NCBI GenBank assembly: GCA_021397845.1 | Contig: CM038049.1 | Location: 112,994,877 to 113,058,876 of the forward strand | Reading direction: 5' to 3' | Length of the DNA: 64,000 nucleotides | From: Areca catechu | Taxonomy: Eukaryota; Streptophyta; Magnoliopsida; Arecales; Arecaceae | Shown: positions 37,182 through 48,643 of the stretch, piece after piece | Position numbering within the stretch: position 1 is the stretch's first letter | How the letters are laid out: each line of letters opens with the position of its first letter | Notes under the pieces: model-generated | Seen by the model: the letters and a program-made list of their open reading frames with translations, nothing else | What the model was told of the DNA's origin: nothing | Database searches by the model: none | Position numbers and translations under genes: made by a program

Positions 37182-38700
37182 ATCTCCCACTAGCACTAAA
37201 GTCAATTGGCCATATACATAAGTCTTATCTTTTCAAGATGGACTTCAATCTTCTGCTTGCCTAATTGCTATGTCAATGGGTCTGCCATGTTATCGTTAGA
37301 GTCTACTTTTCATACCTTAATGTACTTTTTCTTAAGGTAGTCGCGTATGATATGGAATCACTATTTGATGTGCTTGGACTTCTAGTGAGACTGGGCTCCG
37401 TAGCAAGAGCTATGGCACCATTGTTATTGTAGTATGAGAGAATAGCATCAATGGCATCAATCTAAGCTCCGTATTGAATTTCTTGTATCAGAAGGCTTCC
37501 TTGTCAACTTTAGAGGCAGCGATGTACTCAGCTTCCATAGTAAAATCAATAATAATGGGCAGCTTGGAACTTTTCTAACTGGTAAAATCATCATTGTAAA
37601 GAATACAATCTTGGTGTAGACCTTCTATCACTAGGATTAGACATAAAGCCTGAATTAGTGTATCCCTCTATCCATAAATTAGGACTTCCTCCAAAGACCA
37701 AGAATAATTCTTAGTTCTTCTTAAGTACTTAAGGATATTCTTCACAACAATTTAGTGCTCTTTATTTGGATTCGACTGATACTTATTCATGACACTTATA
37801 GCAAGCATAATATTAGGTTGAGTACACAACATGGCATACATGAGGCTCCCAATTACCAAAGCATATGAGATCTTGCTCATGCAATGTATCTCCTTAGGTG
37901 TACTAGGATATGTCTTCTTGGAGAGATTAATACCATGAATAAGGGTAATAATCTCCTCTTAGAGTTCTCCACGCTGAATCTTTTAACACTTCCTTTATGT
38001 ATAATTTTATGAAAGGCTAAGTATTTGATTCTGTCTATCTCTATAGACCTTAATTTCTAAAATATAAGATGCTTCATAAGGTCTTTCATAGAAAATTCTT
38101 TAGACAACTAACTTTTAACTAAAGTTAACATGGAAATATCATTTCCGATCAAAAGGCAGTCATCCATTTACAATACCAGGAATATCATAGCCCTCCTATT
38201 GACCTTCTTATATATACAAGGCTCCTCCTTAATTTTGATGAAATCAAAGGATTTAATTACACCACTGAAATGAGTATTTCAGCTCAGAGAAGCTTGCTTT
38301 AATCCATGAATGGATCTATACAGCTTGTAGATTTTGTGATCTTCATCACTGAAGTGAAACCCAAAGGCTGCTCTATATAAATATCTTTTTTGAGATATCC
38401 ATTAAAGAATGCATTTTTCATATCTATCTATCATATTTCATAATCATGAAATTCTACAATAGCAAGTAGTATGCGATAGATTTCAGCATGGCTACTGATA
38501 AAAATGTGTCTTGATAGTCAATGCCTTCATACTGACTATATCCCTTTGCCACCAGCCTAGCTTTATAGATTTCTACCTTACCATCTGCACCTATCTTCCT
38601 TTTGTAGATCTATTTATACCCAATGGGTACTATCCCCTCAAGTGGATCCACTAAGAAACAGACATGGTTTGAATTCATTGAATCAATTTATGACTTTATA
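37182..38700 (-). pseudogene. Element K reverse transcriptase and RNase H
   Basis: On the minus strand, KARLVAKGYSQYEGIDYQDT lies near 38490-38600. Copia RT blocks follow towards MDDCLLIGND near 38150 (the YVDD motif is altered to MDD in this reading). The connection and RNase H region includes a GGSPNLWIEGYTNSGF-like block near 37650. Frequent stops. Immediately left is the polypurine tract. Confidence 0.7.
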
Positions 38701-38989
38701 GCACTTAATCATTTATTGAAGTTGATGTCTAACATCATCTCATTATAGGTCTTAGGATCAATTATTTGATCCTCATCTCCTACAATAAACATTTTCTCTA
38801 TGTCCACTGTAAACACACCTAAGTACCTTTCAAAAGGATAGGAGAACCTATTAGACTTACAAGGTGGTGGAGCAACTATATCTACTAGTTCATTGGGTTC
38901 AACCTGATCCCTAGCTCACTACTCTTGAGAGACTTTCTCATCAATCTTAATAATCTCCCACTACCACCATCCTGAATAAACTATTTTTC

Positions 38990-39840
38990 AAGAAACATGA
39001 CATGCTGGCTCATAATTGCACTATGATATTCTAGGAAGTAAAAACTGTATCCTATAGATTCTTTAGGATACCCTATAAAGTGAGTTTTCATCAATCTAAA
39101 CTCTAATTTGTCTACCATTTGTCTCTTGACATAAGCTGGACATCCCAAAATCTTGAGAATGCCAGGACTTGGTTTCTTACCATGCTATATTTCATATAGA
39201 GTGGTTTGAACATACATAAAGGGAACCCAACTTAGAATGTAAATTAAAGTTTATAGGGCATGACCCCAAAGAAATAAAGGTAGATCAGTGAAGCTCATCA
39301 TGGATCGAACCATATCTAATAAGGTCCTATTCCTCTTTTTAGATACTCCACTAAGTTGAGGCATGCCAGGAGGAGTCCATTGTGAGACTATGCCATGGTC
39401 CTTGAGATAACCTAGAAAATTTTTTACTAAGGTATTCACCTCCCTAATCTGACCGGAGAACCCTAAGAGATTTTTTTGCTTGCTTTTTTATTTCATGCTT
39501 GAACTCCTTGAATTTTTTTAAAAGCTTCAGACTTGTATCTCATAAGAAACACACACCTATACCATGAGTAATCATCGATAAAGGTGATGAAGTATTAAAA
39601 ACCACCCTTGGCCTATATATTAAATAGCCACACATATCAGTATGTATCAAGACAAGTAATTCAGTGGCCCTCTCTCCATGACCTGTAAAGGATAACTTGG
39701 TCATTTTTTCTTGAAGGCTGATTCATAAAAAGGGTATGACTTAGAATTAATTAAGTCAAGGATACCATCCTTTTCCAGTTTGTTAATCCTGTACTCACCA
39801 ATGTGACCAAGCCTAAGGTGCCACATATATTTTTAGTTTA
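38990..39840 (-). pseudogene. Element K GAG-pre-integrase and integrase
   Basis: WHLRLGHIGEYRINKLEKDG lies near 39830-39770 (HHCC region). The open frame at 39439-39251 contains LKDHGIVSQWTPPGMPQLSG and KKRNRTLLDMVRSMMSFTDL, the end of the IN core including its last catalytic region. Post-IN sequence continues towards 39000. Stops occur throughout. Confidence 0.75.
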
Positions 39841-40012
39841 GGTCATCTCTAGGTCATTTGTGTCCTATGGCATTCACTATTTACTTGTTAAAGTTCATAG
39901 ATATATTAGTATGTAAATGATATAGACTATCTATCAAGAGAGCTTTTATAATCAATTTATTTTTAAAATAAATCAAATAAAAGTCTTTATTAAAGATAAA
40001 TTCATAACCTTC

Positions 40013-40314
40013 CTATGCTAGCATAGATATAGAAATCAAGTTTCTGCTAGCTATAGCTATATGATAATAGTCTTTCAAAACTAAACTAAACTCTAAAGGT
40101 AATGACAGAGGGCATGCTCCCATGGTGATTGCAACAACTCTTTCACCATTTCCAACATGCAGGATCATCTCTCCTTCCCTCAGTGCTCTACTTCTTACCA
40201 AATCCTGCATTGAAGTTCAAATATGAGCACCTGAACCAGAGTTTAATACCCAACTAGAAGTAAAAGATACTGTTGCCACCTAGATCACCGTGGCCTGTAG
40301 CTCTGATGTGGTGC
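40013..40314 (-). pseudogene. Element K protease fragment
   Basis: WVLNSGSGAHI (near 40250) is the PR active site with Asp changed to Asn. The open frame MQDLVRSRALREGEMILHVG...RNLISISMLA follows. The upstream part is cut off by element D. Confidence 0.7.
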
Positions 40315-40484
40315 TGATGTGGCATGCAAGGATGAGTTCTAACTTAGAGGATTAATGGGCCGAGCAATGAATCCTACAAGCATATACAAATTCAATCATA
40401 AGAAAGAAAAGGATTCATATGAAAGAAAACTAGATAAGGGAACTCAAACTAGGGCTTCTTGTTTAATGCAAGAAGATTGGACCT

Positions 40485-40502
40485 AATGGTTGGGAAACCA
40501 TT
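40485..40502 (-). other. Conserved U5 hairpin, element D 3' LTR copy
   Basis: The sense strand reads AATGGTT, TCCC, AACCATT: a perfect 7-bp stem, 170 bp from the LTR 3' end. It is also perfect in the 5' LTR at 52582-52599. Confidence 0.7.
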
Positions 40503-41360
40503 CTAACTAGGATGAAGACCATTCAAATATTCAAACCTAAGAATCAAGGAAGGTTTACTAACCAATATTGAAGTCCCACACTTGTAATGGTGATCCAATT
40601 TCAGCACTCTTGGATAGAACTTGAAACTATCACACCATGGGATGAAGACTTCCAGTTTAGATGGTACCAAAGGCAAGATTAACCTCCTTTTCAACTCGCA
40701 ATCCTGGTGGATCCTAGAAAGGAAAGGAATTAGTGACTTAGAATGGTAAGAAGAGGAAAATGTAAGGGGCTTAGGAAGTAGTGAAGTTGGTGGATTGGAT
40801 GAAGTAGTAGGGAATCATAATGGCTGATTTGGCGCCTTGGTTGTGTGCTGATTGGAACTCCATTTGTTGAGCTTAGATGGCAACTCTTGAAGGATGAAGA
40901 AGAACACTTTGAGGTGTCATAGAAGGCTTCCTTGGAGGATGAAGTACGTAGCCTTGAAGCTTGAAAGTATTGGCTGCGTTGTTGGTGGATGGGGAACACT
41001 TTGGTTGAAAGAAAATGGTAGTGCCTTGGTGTGGATTTGTAGTGAAATTTGGAAGTGGCTAGGTTGGCTTAAAAGGAAAGCTTTTGGGCCTCTCACCCTC
41101 TCCCTCTTAGAGGTCACTTGCTAAAAGCAAATGAAAAAATAAATTTGGAAATTTTCATTCATCATCAATGTCTTTACATGAGGGGTTTGTAGGGCTATTT
41201 ATAAGCCTCCAATTCAATTTGAAAATTCAAAATACAAGAAGAATTTCATGGGATGTTGCTAGCTATATGGAAGGGGAGTTGAACCATGCTTGATATGGGG
41301 AGAAAATGGTGGCCCTCTTTGAATTTGAATTCATTTCTTGGCTGCCCAAAGCTAGGTGAG

Positions 41361-41933
41361 TGATGCGGGATAAAGAAGTGGGGGATCGCTGGCGAGCGTA
41401 GAAGTCACCACAGGATTAGGGCTTGCACTCAAGAATAAGGAAACCGAGCATCACACCCACTCCAATCTAGAGAAGAAAAACTCAGACAAAATAACTTTCA
41501 ATTTTAATTTTTATTCATGAAAAAAAAGATACTTCATACAAGAGGGAAGGGGTGGTACATGACTTGAGGGCTAAGAAACCTTGACTTGTGGGCCAAGAAA
41601 CCCTAGTTGACTTGGTCAACAGTGGGCCTTTGCCTTGGACTAGAGCTCTCTCTTGCGGGCTTGGCGGCATGAAAGAATCCAGGTGCATGAAGGCCAGCTC
41701 TGGTTGGGGAGGCCTAGTGAATCTCCTGGTTTGCTAACTCTCCTCTTGAACATAACCTGAATGGACTCGATCGGACTTGACTGAACTAAAAATGACTGGA
41801 CCTGACTAAGTGGACTCAACTGACTCTATTGTCTCACTTTATTATAGGACTCAATTGGCTCACTTTGACTCAAGTGACACAGGACTAATGGACTCAAATA
41901 AAATAAAATAAAATAGACTCTCGGTCCCCATCA
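41361..41933 (-). repeat. Element C 3' LTR (573 bp, TATA lost)
   Basis: It matches the 5' LTR but lacks the 22 bp containing TTTATATA. The deletion lies between two ggta repeats (ggtggta|catgac near 41554). The size difference between the LTRs (595 against 573) is exactly this deletion. Confidence 0.88.
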
Positions 41934-43169
41934 TTCCCCTACGGTGGGGAGAACTCAACTCCGTCGAGTCAGGCTCAGCAGGGATTTAATAAAACTAAAT
42001 CCAAGCATATCAAAAGACAAACCCATAAAATAGACACAATCAAATAAACCCAAATATATCCAAATAAACTTAGAATAAAGAGAGGCTCTGAGAACTGTGC
42101 CACCCTGAAACTTGTGCTACTCTAAAATCTATGTGACTTTGAGAACCGTGCAACTCTGGGATCCATGCTCATCCTCTTTGGAATCGCTTTGAGATCTGTG
42201 TGCTTGGAGGAGCATGCACTTTGAGGAGCGTGCACTTACATGTTTGTGCAGTAGGGTTCCTCTCCATGGACTGAAGGGGAATGGAGCATAGGAGGGGTCT
42301 TCCGGCCGGATCTCACCGGCGATGGCACTGGAGAGCAGGAAGCAGCATGGGGAGGCTTCGCCGGCGGGCTTCGTTGACAACGGTGCTAAGAACGCCGGTG
42401 GCAGCCTCTTCATGGTCCATTGCAAGATGGAGCAAGGGGAAGTTTTGTGGGGCTCGCCAGCATCGGTGCTAGGCAGAGGATGATGACGGCATGGGAGATG
42501 ATTCTGGTGGATGGCATGGGGCGATGGCATTCGTCGGCGGTGGGGGCGTGGGTGATAGTTGGGGCATGGGCGGCGGCCCTCCGATGGAGAAGAGGGGAGC
42601 CCGCCTTCGGATCGCCGGAGGAGTGGGATCTGCTAGCAGAGATAGATCGGGGGTGGTGGTTGTCACTGCCGCCGCATCATCTAGGGCTGTAAGAAACCAA
42701 GGGGTGGTGCGGGCCATGGAAGAGCTACTGTGGGGGGAGGGGTGCGGTGGGGCGACGAGCCGCATGCACTGCGGGAGTGGGGGTGTGGGTGGTGATGCGG
42801 AGGAGACGGGCGGGTCATCGAGCCGTAGGTGCCACGGGAGGGGATGTGGGGGGGCGGCATAGAGGAACCACTGGGTGACAAGACCCGAGTGGCAAGGTTA
42901 AGGGGGGGACGCAGAAGATGTCCGGGGGAAGATGGGAAGCGACGGCCACGGTCGATGGTTTTGGAGGCGCCAATCGGAGGAGTGGAGGGCAGCGTGGTTT
43001 TGGTCGGGATGATTGGGCGTTCATGACAGCAAGGGGCGTTGTTGGAGCTTTGACCTGGGTCGGGGTGCTGTGCGATGGTGGAATGACGGTGATCGTGCAA
43101 CAGGGATGGATCTGGACGAGAGGAAAGAGAAGGAGCCGGGGAGGAAAGAGAAAAACCCTAACCCTCTGG
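41934..43169 (-). other. Element C interior with GC-rich block of unknown origin
   Basis: Near 42060-42235 there are short degenerate repeats (gagaaccgtgcaactctg-like). From about 42240 to 43130 the sequence is strongly GC-rich, unlike anything else in the window. It contains overlapping open frames on both strands, on the minus strand up to about 140 residues, rich in Pro, His, Ser and Arg. None matches a family I know, and high GC alone creates long frames. It could be a captured fragment of a GC-rich host gene (5' UTR and first exon). No retroelement domain is present. Confidence 0.55.
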
Positions 43170-43181
43170 GCTCTGATACCA
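43170..43181 (-). other. Primer binding site of element C
   Basis: On + the sequence is gctctgatacca, the exact complement of TGGTATCAGAGC, 2 bases inside the 5' LTR. Confidence 0.9.
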
Positions 43182-43521
43182 AATGATGTGGGACAGAGAA
43201 GTGGGGGATCGTTGACGAGCATTGAAGTCACCAGGGGATTAGGGCTTGCACTCATGAACAGGGAACCCGGGCATCATACCCACTCCAATCTGGAGAAGAA
43301 AAACTCAGACAAAATAACTTTCAATTTTAATTTGTGTTCATAGGAAAAAAGATACTTCATACAAGAGGGGAGGGGTGGTATTTATATATTCACCCCAGGG
43401 TACATGACTTGAGGGCTAAGAAATCTTGACTTGTGGGCCAAGAAACCCTGGTAGACCTGGTCAACAGTGGGCCTTTATCTTGGACTAGAGCTCTCTCTTG
43501 CAGGCCTAGCAACATGAAAGG

Positions 43522-44897
43522 TGGTGCAGGCACCAGGCTTAGGAAGAGACTTCAACCAGTACAGATAATGCTAGACTCCTTATGGATGGAAGATTGAGAG
43601 TCTGAATCCTGCAATAAGTTAAATTGAGTCCTGTATTTATTTTATTTGGTTAACTAAGTCCTGTAAGTAGGTTCTTTATTGCAATTGAGTCAAGAGTTGT
43701 TCAGTCTGAGTCCAATCTGGTTTCAGCACAACAAGTCCACTCTGATTTCAAGCACATCATGTCCAAATAAGGAAAGTGGGCGCATGGACAATGGGATCAC
43801 CAACTTGGAGGCCATGTCATCACTTCACTTCGCCACATCACCTGGACACCTAACCTTTGATGGTCACCCAAGGGAAGAAAGATTTCAAATTCAAATGAAG
43901 CCTCATTCTCCTCCACATTCAGCGCCCTCATCATGAACCAAGAGAAGAAAGATTTTAAAATTCAAATGAAGCCTCATTCTCCTCCATATTCAGTGCCTCT
44001 CATCAAGAAATCGCCCATCATTCTCTCCTTCATTTAGGTGTAATTCAAATTTTGAATTTCAAAAGGCTTGGATGTCTATAAAATAAAGGCTCCAAACGTT
44101 CTTGTAAGACAATGTTGAAAATTAAATGAATGAGATGAAAGTTTTCTTGAAAGAAAATTCCCTTGCTTGAATGCTTGGTCCCCTGTGAGAGGATGGGCAT
44201 GAGGCCTACAGTGCTCTTCTTCTTCCAACTTCCCTCTTCAAACCTATCTCCCCCCCCTCCCTCTTAGTCTATTCGGCCAACACAAGGAGCTTTCAAGAGT
44301 TCACATCTCTTCCACCTCTTTGATGAAATCAATCATCCAAGGAGTTCTCCCAAGTTCCTGCCAAGAGTCGTCATCCAAATGAAGCCAAAGAAGATCTTCA
44401 ACATGACTACTCCGAGCTTCCTTTCACTTTTTCCCTCACTTCTCCATCTCAACCTTTCCCTCTAACCTTCCCCTACTTCTTTCTTTTGTTGCTGGATCCC
44501 CAAATTTCCAGACTCTGAAGAAGGTCTCTCGTGCCAAGGAATCGGATACAAGAAACCTTGCAATCTAAGGAATCTCTCTGTCATCTCGGATGTTCTTCTT
44601 TGAGTGTTCCCAGTGCTAAAGTCATAACTATTAATTGTCGAATAACCCTCTTTGATATTTTTTCAGATCTACAATTATTAGAATACTAAACCCTAATCTG
44701 AGTGGTTTCCTAACCATGAAGGTCCTCCTCTTAATCTCTTTTATCGGTCTCATTTCTAGTTAAGTTTAATATTTAGATTCCTATCTTTAAATTCCTATTT
44801 CATTACTTGAATTGCTGCTATGTTTATTTACTTCATCATTCATTTGCTTATTACTGATTTCATATGAATTGCATCATCTCATAACTGTCCCACATCA
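43522..44897 (+). mobile_element. Solo LTR inside element C's 5' LTR
   Basis: This 1376-bp TGGTGCAGGCACC...CCCACATCA segment is flanked by AAAGG at 43517-43521 and 44898-44902 and is absent from C's other LTR. It starts like the LTRs of I and J but is otherwise different. A TATA-like ctataaaataa is near 44073. It is the fifth nesting level (M>K>D>C>this). Confidence 0.92.
44703..44716 (+). other. Conserved U5 hairpin, solo-LTR (43522) copy
   Basis: TGGTT, TCCT, AACCA: a 5-bp stem followed after a few bases by GGTCC. It is 181 bp before the LTR 3' end. Confidence 0.6.
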
Positions 44898-45659
44898 AAA
44901 GGGTCTAGGTGCATGAAGGCCAGCTCTGGTTAGGGAGGCCTGGTGAATCTCCTGGTCTGCTGACTCTTCTTTTGAACATAACTTGAATGGACTCGATCGG
45001 ACTTGACTGAACTAAAAATGACTGGACCTGACTAAGTAGACTCAACTGACTCAGTTGTCTCACTTTATAACAGGACTTAATTAGCTCACTTTGACTCAAG
45101 TAACACAGGACTAATGGACTCAAATAAAATAAAATAAAATAGACTCTCGGTCCCCATCAGTGAGGTGTCATGCTTGGGTATCTTCCATGTAGACTTTGAA
45201 AATGACATGGCCTCCAAGTAAGCTTGATGATGTGGCATCCACCTTGGCATGGTTGGTTGGAGTGTCTTGTGGCACTTAATCTTTAAGCCTTCTTGCTTTG
45301 ATTTGAACCCAATTCAAACCCATCTTAGACTCAACTTATAATTCAACTAGTTACAAGGTCAAATTGAACCCAATCTAACTCAAATGACCAAATTAACATG
45401 GACCTAATCCTGACTCAAACTTAATCAATGAAATAAACTTCCCTATTTACGGGACTCATGTTCAATAAAATTGAAATATAGGACTCAAACTTAATCAAAG
45501 AAATAAACTTCCTTATTTACATGACTCATGTTCAATTAAAAAAATAAAATTGAAACCAAAGGTAGACTAAACATACTCCACTGAGATCCATAATGAATCG
45601 GCTTGATTAGACTGGATTGAATTTTCTTTTGAGTTGTGGTGCCCACACCAATTCTCCTG

Positions 45660-46298
45660 GGGTGGGGAAGACTCAACCTGGTCGAGTATGGGTCACTCCG
45701 ACTCTGATAGTACTCCAGTAAGTCCAGGTTGATTCATTGTAGATCCTCTAGAGTGATCCATGAGCTATTAGATTTCGGTCGACCTTGCCATTGCACCAAA
45801 TAGTGTTGATAGTCTTTATTCCAGGTAGTGATAGTTTTGTCATCCAGAATTTTCTTAATTTGGTCTCACCGCTCTGGTATAGGCTGGTGGACACTCGGGG
45901 GTAGGGTCACTCTCAATGGTAGGTTCAGGACCAAAAGGCTCACTAGGTATCAATATTGGCTCCTTATATTTTACCAAGTCTGAAACATTGAAGGTCAAGC
46001 TGATACCTAGGTCAGATGGTAGTTCCTATACATACGCATTAGGTCCAATTTTCTTTAGGATTTTAAATGGCCCTGCACCACGGGCATGTAATTTCTTCAT
46101 GGTTCTCGGTGGGAACCGTTCGGGTTTGAGTCTAACCATTACAAAGTCTTCTTCATAAAATTCTTTGAATTTTCTATGTGAATTAGCCATATGCCTGTAA
46201 GTTTTATTGCTCATGTTGATTTTGTTACTGATTTCTTTATGCAAGTCCTTAATATGCCGTGTATATGACTTAGCAGACTCTGAGACTCGTACTGACAC
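45660..46298 (-). pseudogene. Element D integrase C-terminus and chromodomain
   Basis: The open frame 46298-46026 reads SAKSYTRHIKDLHKEISNKI, then VMVRLKPERFPPRTMKKLHA and AGPFKILKKIGPNAYV, colinear with J's IN C-terminus. Further left, broken frames give IKKILDDKTITT...YQHYLVQWQGRPKSNSSWI and EDLQ, a recognisable chromodomain with its aromatic positions. It ends at the polypurine-type tract at 45651. Confidence 0.75.
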
Positions 46299-46375
46299 CT
46301 AATAAAATGCAGACTCAACTATGCATTCCTATTGAGTGGAATTTTATTGGACTTTTTGGGCCTAAACCTAATAGA

Positions 46376-47096
46376 CTATATAGACTCTCTAGGTTTGACC
46401 CTGGTTTGGTATACACACAAAAATTTATAATGGATTCCTAGTAAATGCCATAAGGTCTTCCAAAAGTAGGTCGCAAACTTAACATACTCAAAGAACTGGT
46501 GCAACTGAACGACCTCAACAAAGTGTAATTTGAAAGTTTGGGAAACATTGGAGACCTTAGGGTATGACAGGATATCAAAGTCTTGGGATAGTCTATTGAA
46601 ATCATGAAATAGACCTTGGTTACTCAGGATGACCTTAAGATTTGAGCATCGATCTATGGGTGACATAAGGTCAAATTGAAGGACAGAGAATTTGGTCATT
46701 GCAAGTGCAGGGTTTTTAGGAAAGGAAGACTTAGTCAGTTTCAGAAAAAGGTCATCAACTAGGATTAGGGGAATGAACTCTTTATAAGGGAACTGAATGA
46801 GGTCTCGGGTTGAGGCTAAAGGATTGGGCTCTTCCTAAGGGTATTGACTAATAGGAACCAAGTCCTCACTAATTTCCTATCATTCTGACACTTCAAGACT
46901 AGGCTCTATAATTTCACCTTCTCCTAGGGTTTCCTTGGATAAGGTACCAGAGTTATCCTCCTTAAAATCTTCTCCTTCGTATTCGTCTACTAAACCATGT
47001 CAGCCTCATTTACTTCTACAATGGGTTTTAATTCTACCTCCTCTAATTGTTCTTTTAGTATGGCTTCATTCTCATCAACTAATCTTGGGTCGACCA
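46376..47096 (-). pseudogene. Accessory region of element D (copy 2 of 3), function unknown
   Basis: After an acidic linker starting MVDPRLVDENEA (47096), broken by stops, the frame recovers as FIPLILVDDLFLKLTKSSFP. It then stays open (46699-46376) through CSNLKVILSNQGLFHDFNRL, KLHFVEVVQLHQFFEYV and FATYFWKTLWHLLGIHYKF. This is colinear with the element E copy over about 120 residues. It sits between gag and the IN C-terminus in place of PR-RT-RH-IN. I recognise no known family. Confidence 0.65.
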
Positions 47097-47124
47097 TATA
47101 TAATTCCTTCTTAATTTCATCCTT

Positions 47125-47990
47125 CTAGGTTGGAGGTGATACAGGTGAGGGTTGACCAACAAAAGTCTGGTTCACACTAGGTGTCGGGCCAATAGGGATT
47201 TGACTCAAGCTGGTAGAGGTCGGATTTAGGTCCAAAGTACTTGATCTAGCATGCCTCAAGGACTTCTCATAGTTTTGGGCTACTCGGTAGGCTTGCTCCA
47301 AACTATAGATAGCATGTCTAAACAATTCTCTCTAGATATCTTTCCTCAAACCTTCTTCAAATCGGATTAGGATATCATATGGATCCTTATTCACAATATA
47401 GTGCATTAGGTGCTTGAATCTATCAATATAATTAATGACTGATCCATTACCTTGGGTCAATCTCTCTAAGTGGTCTAGGAGATTTTATTGGCAGGACACA
47501 GGGATATACCTTTCATGAAGCTTGCTCTTCATTTCTTCCCAGGTCCCAATGGGTTCGTGTCTCCAATATGCCATCTTTCCTTGAACATTGTGCCAATAAG
47601 ACTTGGCTTGACCTCATAGATGCATTTGGGCAAACCTAACCTTTCCATCCTCAAACATTTCATCCCACTTAAAAGAATTGTCCATATCTTCCTCCTAGGC
47701 AATGTAATCCCGAGGATCAAGACTGCCTTGAAATGAAGGAGTTTATGTCCTAACATTCCTAATGACCCTCTTATCTTGGTACACAAAATCATGATTTGGG
47801 TTTGGGGTGGGATGGTGGACTCTAGGACTGAAGGATGTTGATCTAGGTATGGCATGAGTCCTATGGGTCTTTTCAATACTCAATTCCATTTGATCAAATC
47901 TTTTGTTCATTTGGGCACACTATTCTATACATGTCCTGAGTAAGATCTCAACATTAGACTCCAAGGTTTGACTGGATTGGGTTGACACCA
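47125..47990 (-). pseudogene. gag: Element D Gag, without zinc knuckle
   Basis: Blocks on the minus strand include the capsid start SFQGSLDPRDYIA, then GQAKSYWHNVQGKMAYW, WEEMKSKLHERYIPVSCQ and FEEGLRKDI. The open part is FRHAIYSLEQAYRVAQNYEK (47325-47125). The order is colinear with J Gag. The C-terminal spacer ends in a stop without a CCHC knuckle. Several stops. Confidence 0.75.
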
Positions 47991-48643
47991 TTGATATTGA
48001 ACCCTTAAACTAGTGGCCAATGTAATCAAACACATAAAATGTACTAGGGTTTGCTAGAACTAGCAGCCCAAGTAGAGTGAGTCGAATGAATCACAACCGA
48101 GACAACAATTATGCGATCCACTGACCAGGTAAGAGGTGAGAGTGTGAGAGGCCCCCGTGCTTTCGCAGGGACCCAACTAAAGAACCACAACATTGCTTAG
48201 ATCATTTGACTCAGGACCCCCAGCTTACACACCAGCTTCATGACATAAATGCTGAATTGAGTGCAACTAGTTTTCTCAAAATACCATGAACCGAACTCGT
48301 GGGTGTCCCTAGTGCTATTAGTTTGCTAATAGATTTTAAATTAGGCTTAGGTTCAAATGCAAGAGTGATTGTTTTTGGGCCAAGGAAAGGTAATGACCTC
48401 CTTCCCTTATCTTATGATATTGTCGCCCTTAGAGTAAGTTATGCATATGATGGCATACATATGAAACCCTAATGCAATCTAATATTCAAAACAAAAATCA
48501 TTTTTTGTTTGTATTTTATGACATGTCATACTTGAGTTTTTGTTGGTTAAGTGATCAAGCAAAAGTGGCTTGGGTTTGGGGGTTTGGATGTGATTTAGTT
48601 TTAGCCCAAACAAAACATGAAGAAATCTTAAGGCAGAACTGTT
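47991..48643 (-). other. Element D leader, first part
   Basis: Non-coding sequence upstream (in element sense) of gag, cut by element I. It contains gggaccc-type GC tracts near 48145-48180 shared with the leaders of A and G. No gene is seen. Confidence 0.55.

Larger units (their letters stand above)
34867..40314 (-). mobile_element. Element K: Ty1/copia retrotransposon, 3' half in window
   Basis: Read leftwards from 40314: PR end, GAG-pre-integrase, IN, RT, RNase H, polypurine tract (37195-37182), 3' LTR (37181-34867). The gag and 5' LTR must lie to the right of element D, beyond the window, because D inserted at 40315. The coding region is full of stops. K interrupts M, next to M bases GTTTC (34862-34866). 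Confidence 0.88.
41361..45159 (-). mobile_element. Element C: small non-autonomous LTR element with GC-rich interior
   Basis: It has LTRs 41361-41933 and 43184-45159 (595 bp once a nested solo LTR is removed), TSD GTGAG at 41356-41360 and 45160-45164, a perfect PBS at 43170-43181 and a polypurine-type tract at 41934. The interior is only 1.25 kb and encodes no retrotransposon protein. The whole element would be about 2.4 kb. It splits element D's 3' LTR, whose uninterrupted form is seen at 53440-53470. Confidence 0.92.
43184..45159 (-). repeat. Element C 5' LTR, split by a solo LTR
   Basis: It starts TGATGTGGGAC and ends ...GGTCCCCATCA. A TATA motif (tttatata) is near 43380. The solo LTR at 43522-44897 and one AAAGG copy account for 1381 bp. 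Confidence 0.88.
40315..45650 (-). repeat. Element D 3' LTR, split by element C
   Basis: It starts TGATGTGGCATGC and ends ...GTGCCCACACCA. Without C it is 1532 bp. It aligns with 52409-53882. The TATA motif (minus) is near 41200 and the U5 hairpin is at 40485-40502. Confidence 0.87.

Noticed and set aside
43170..43183. tRNA genes suggested by gctctgatacca and tggtatcagagc strings
   Set aside because: Each is only a 12-base primer binding site at an LTR boundary. No cloverleaf surrounds it.
42469..43343. Long overlapping open frames on both strands in element C's interior as real host-type genes
   Set aside because: High GC lowers stop frequency in all frames. No known domain, no consistent start or codon bias, and frames run into LTR sequence.
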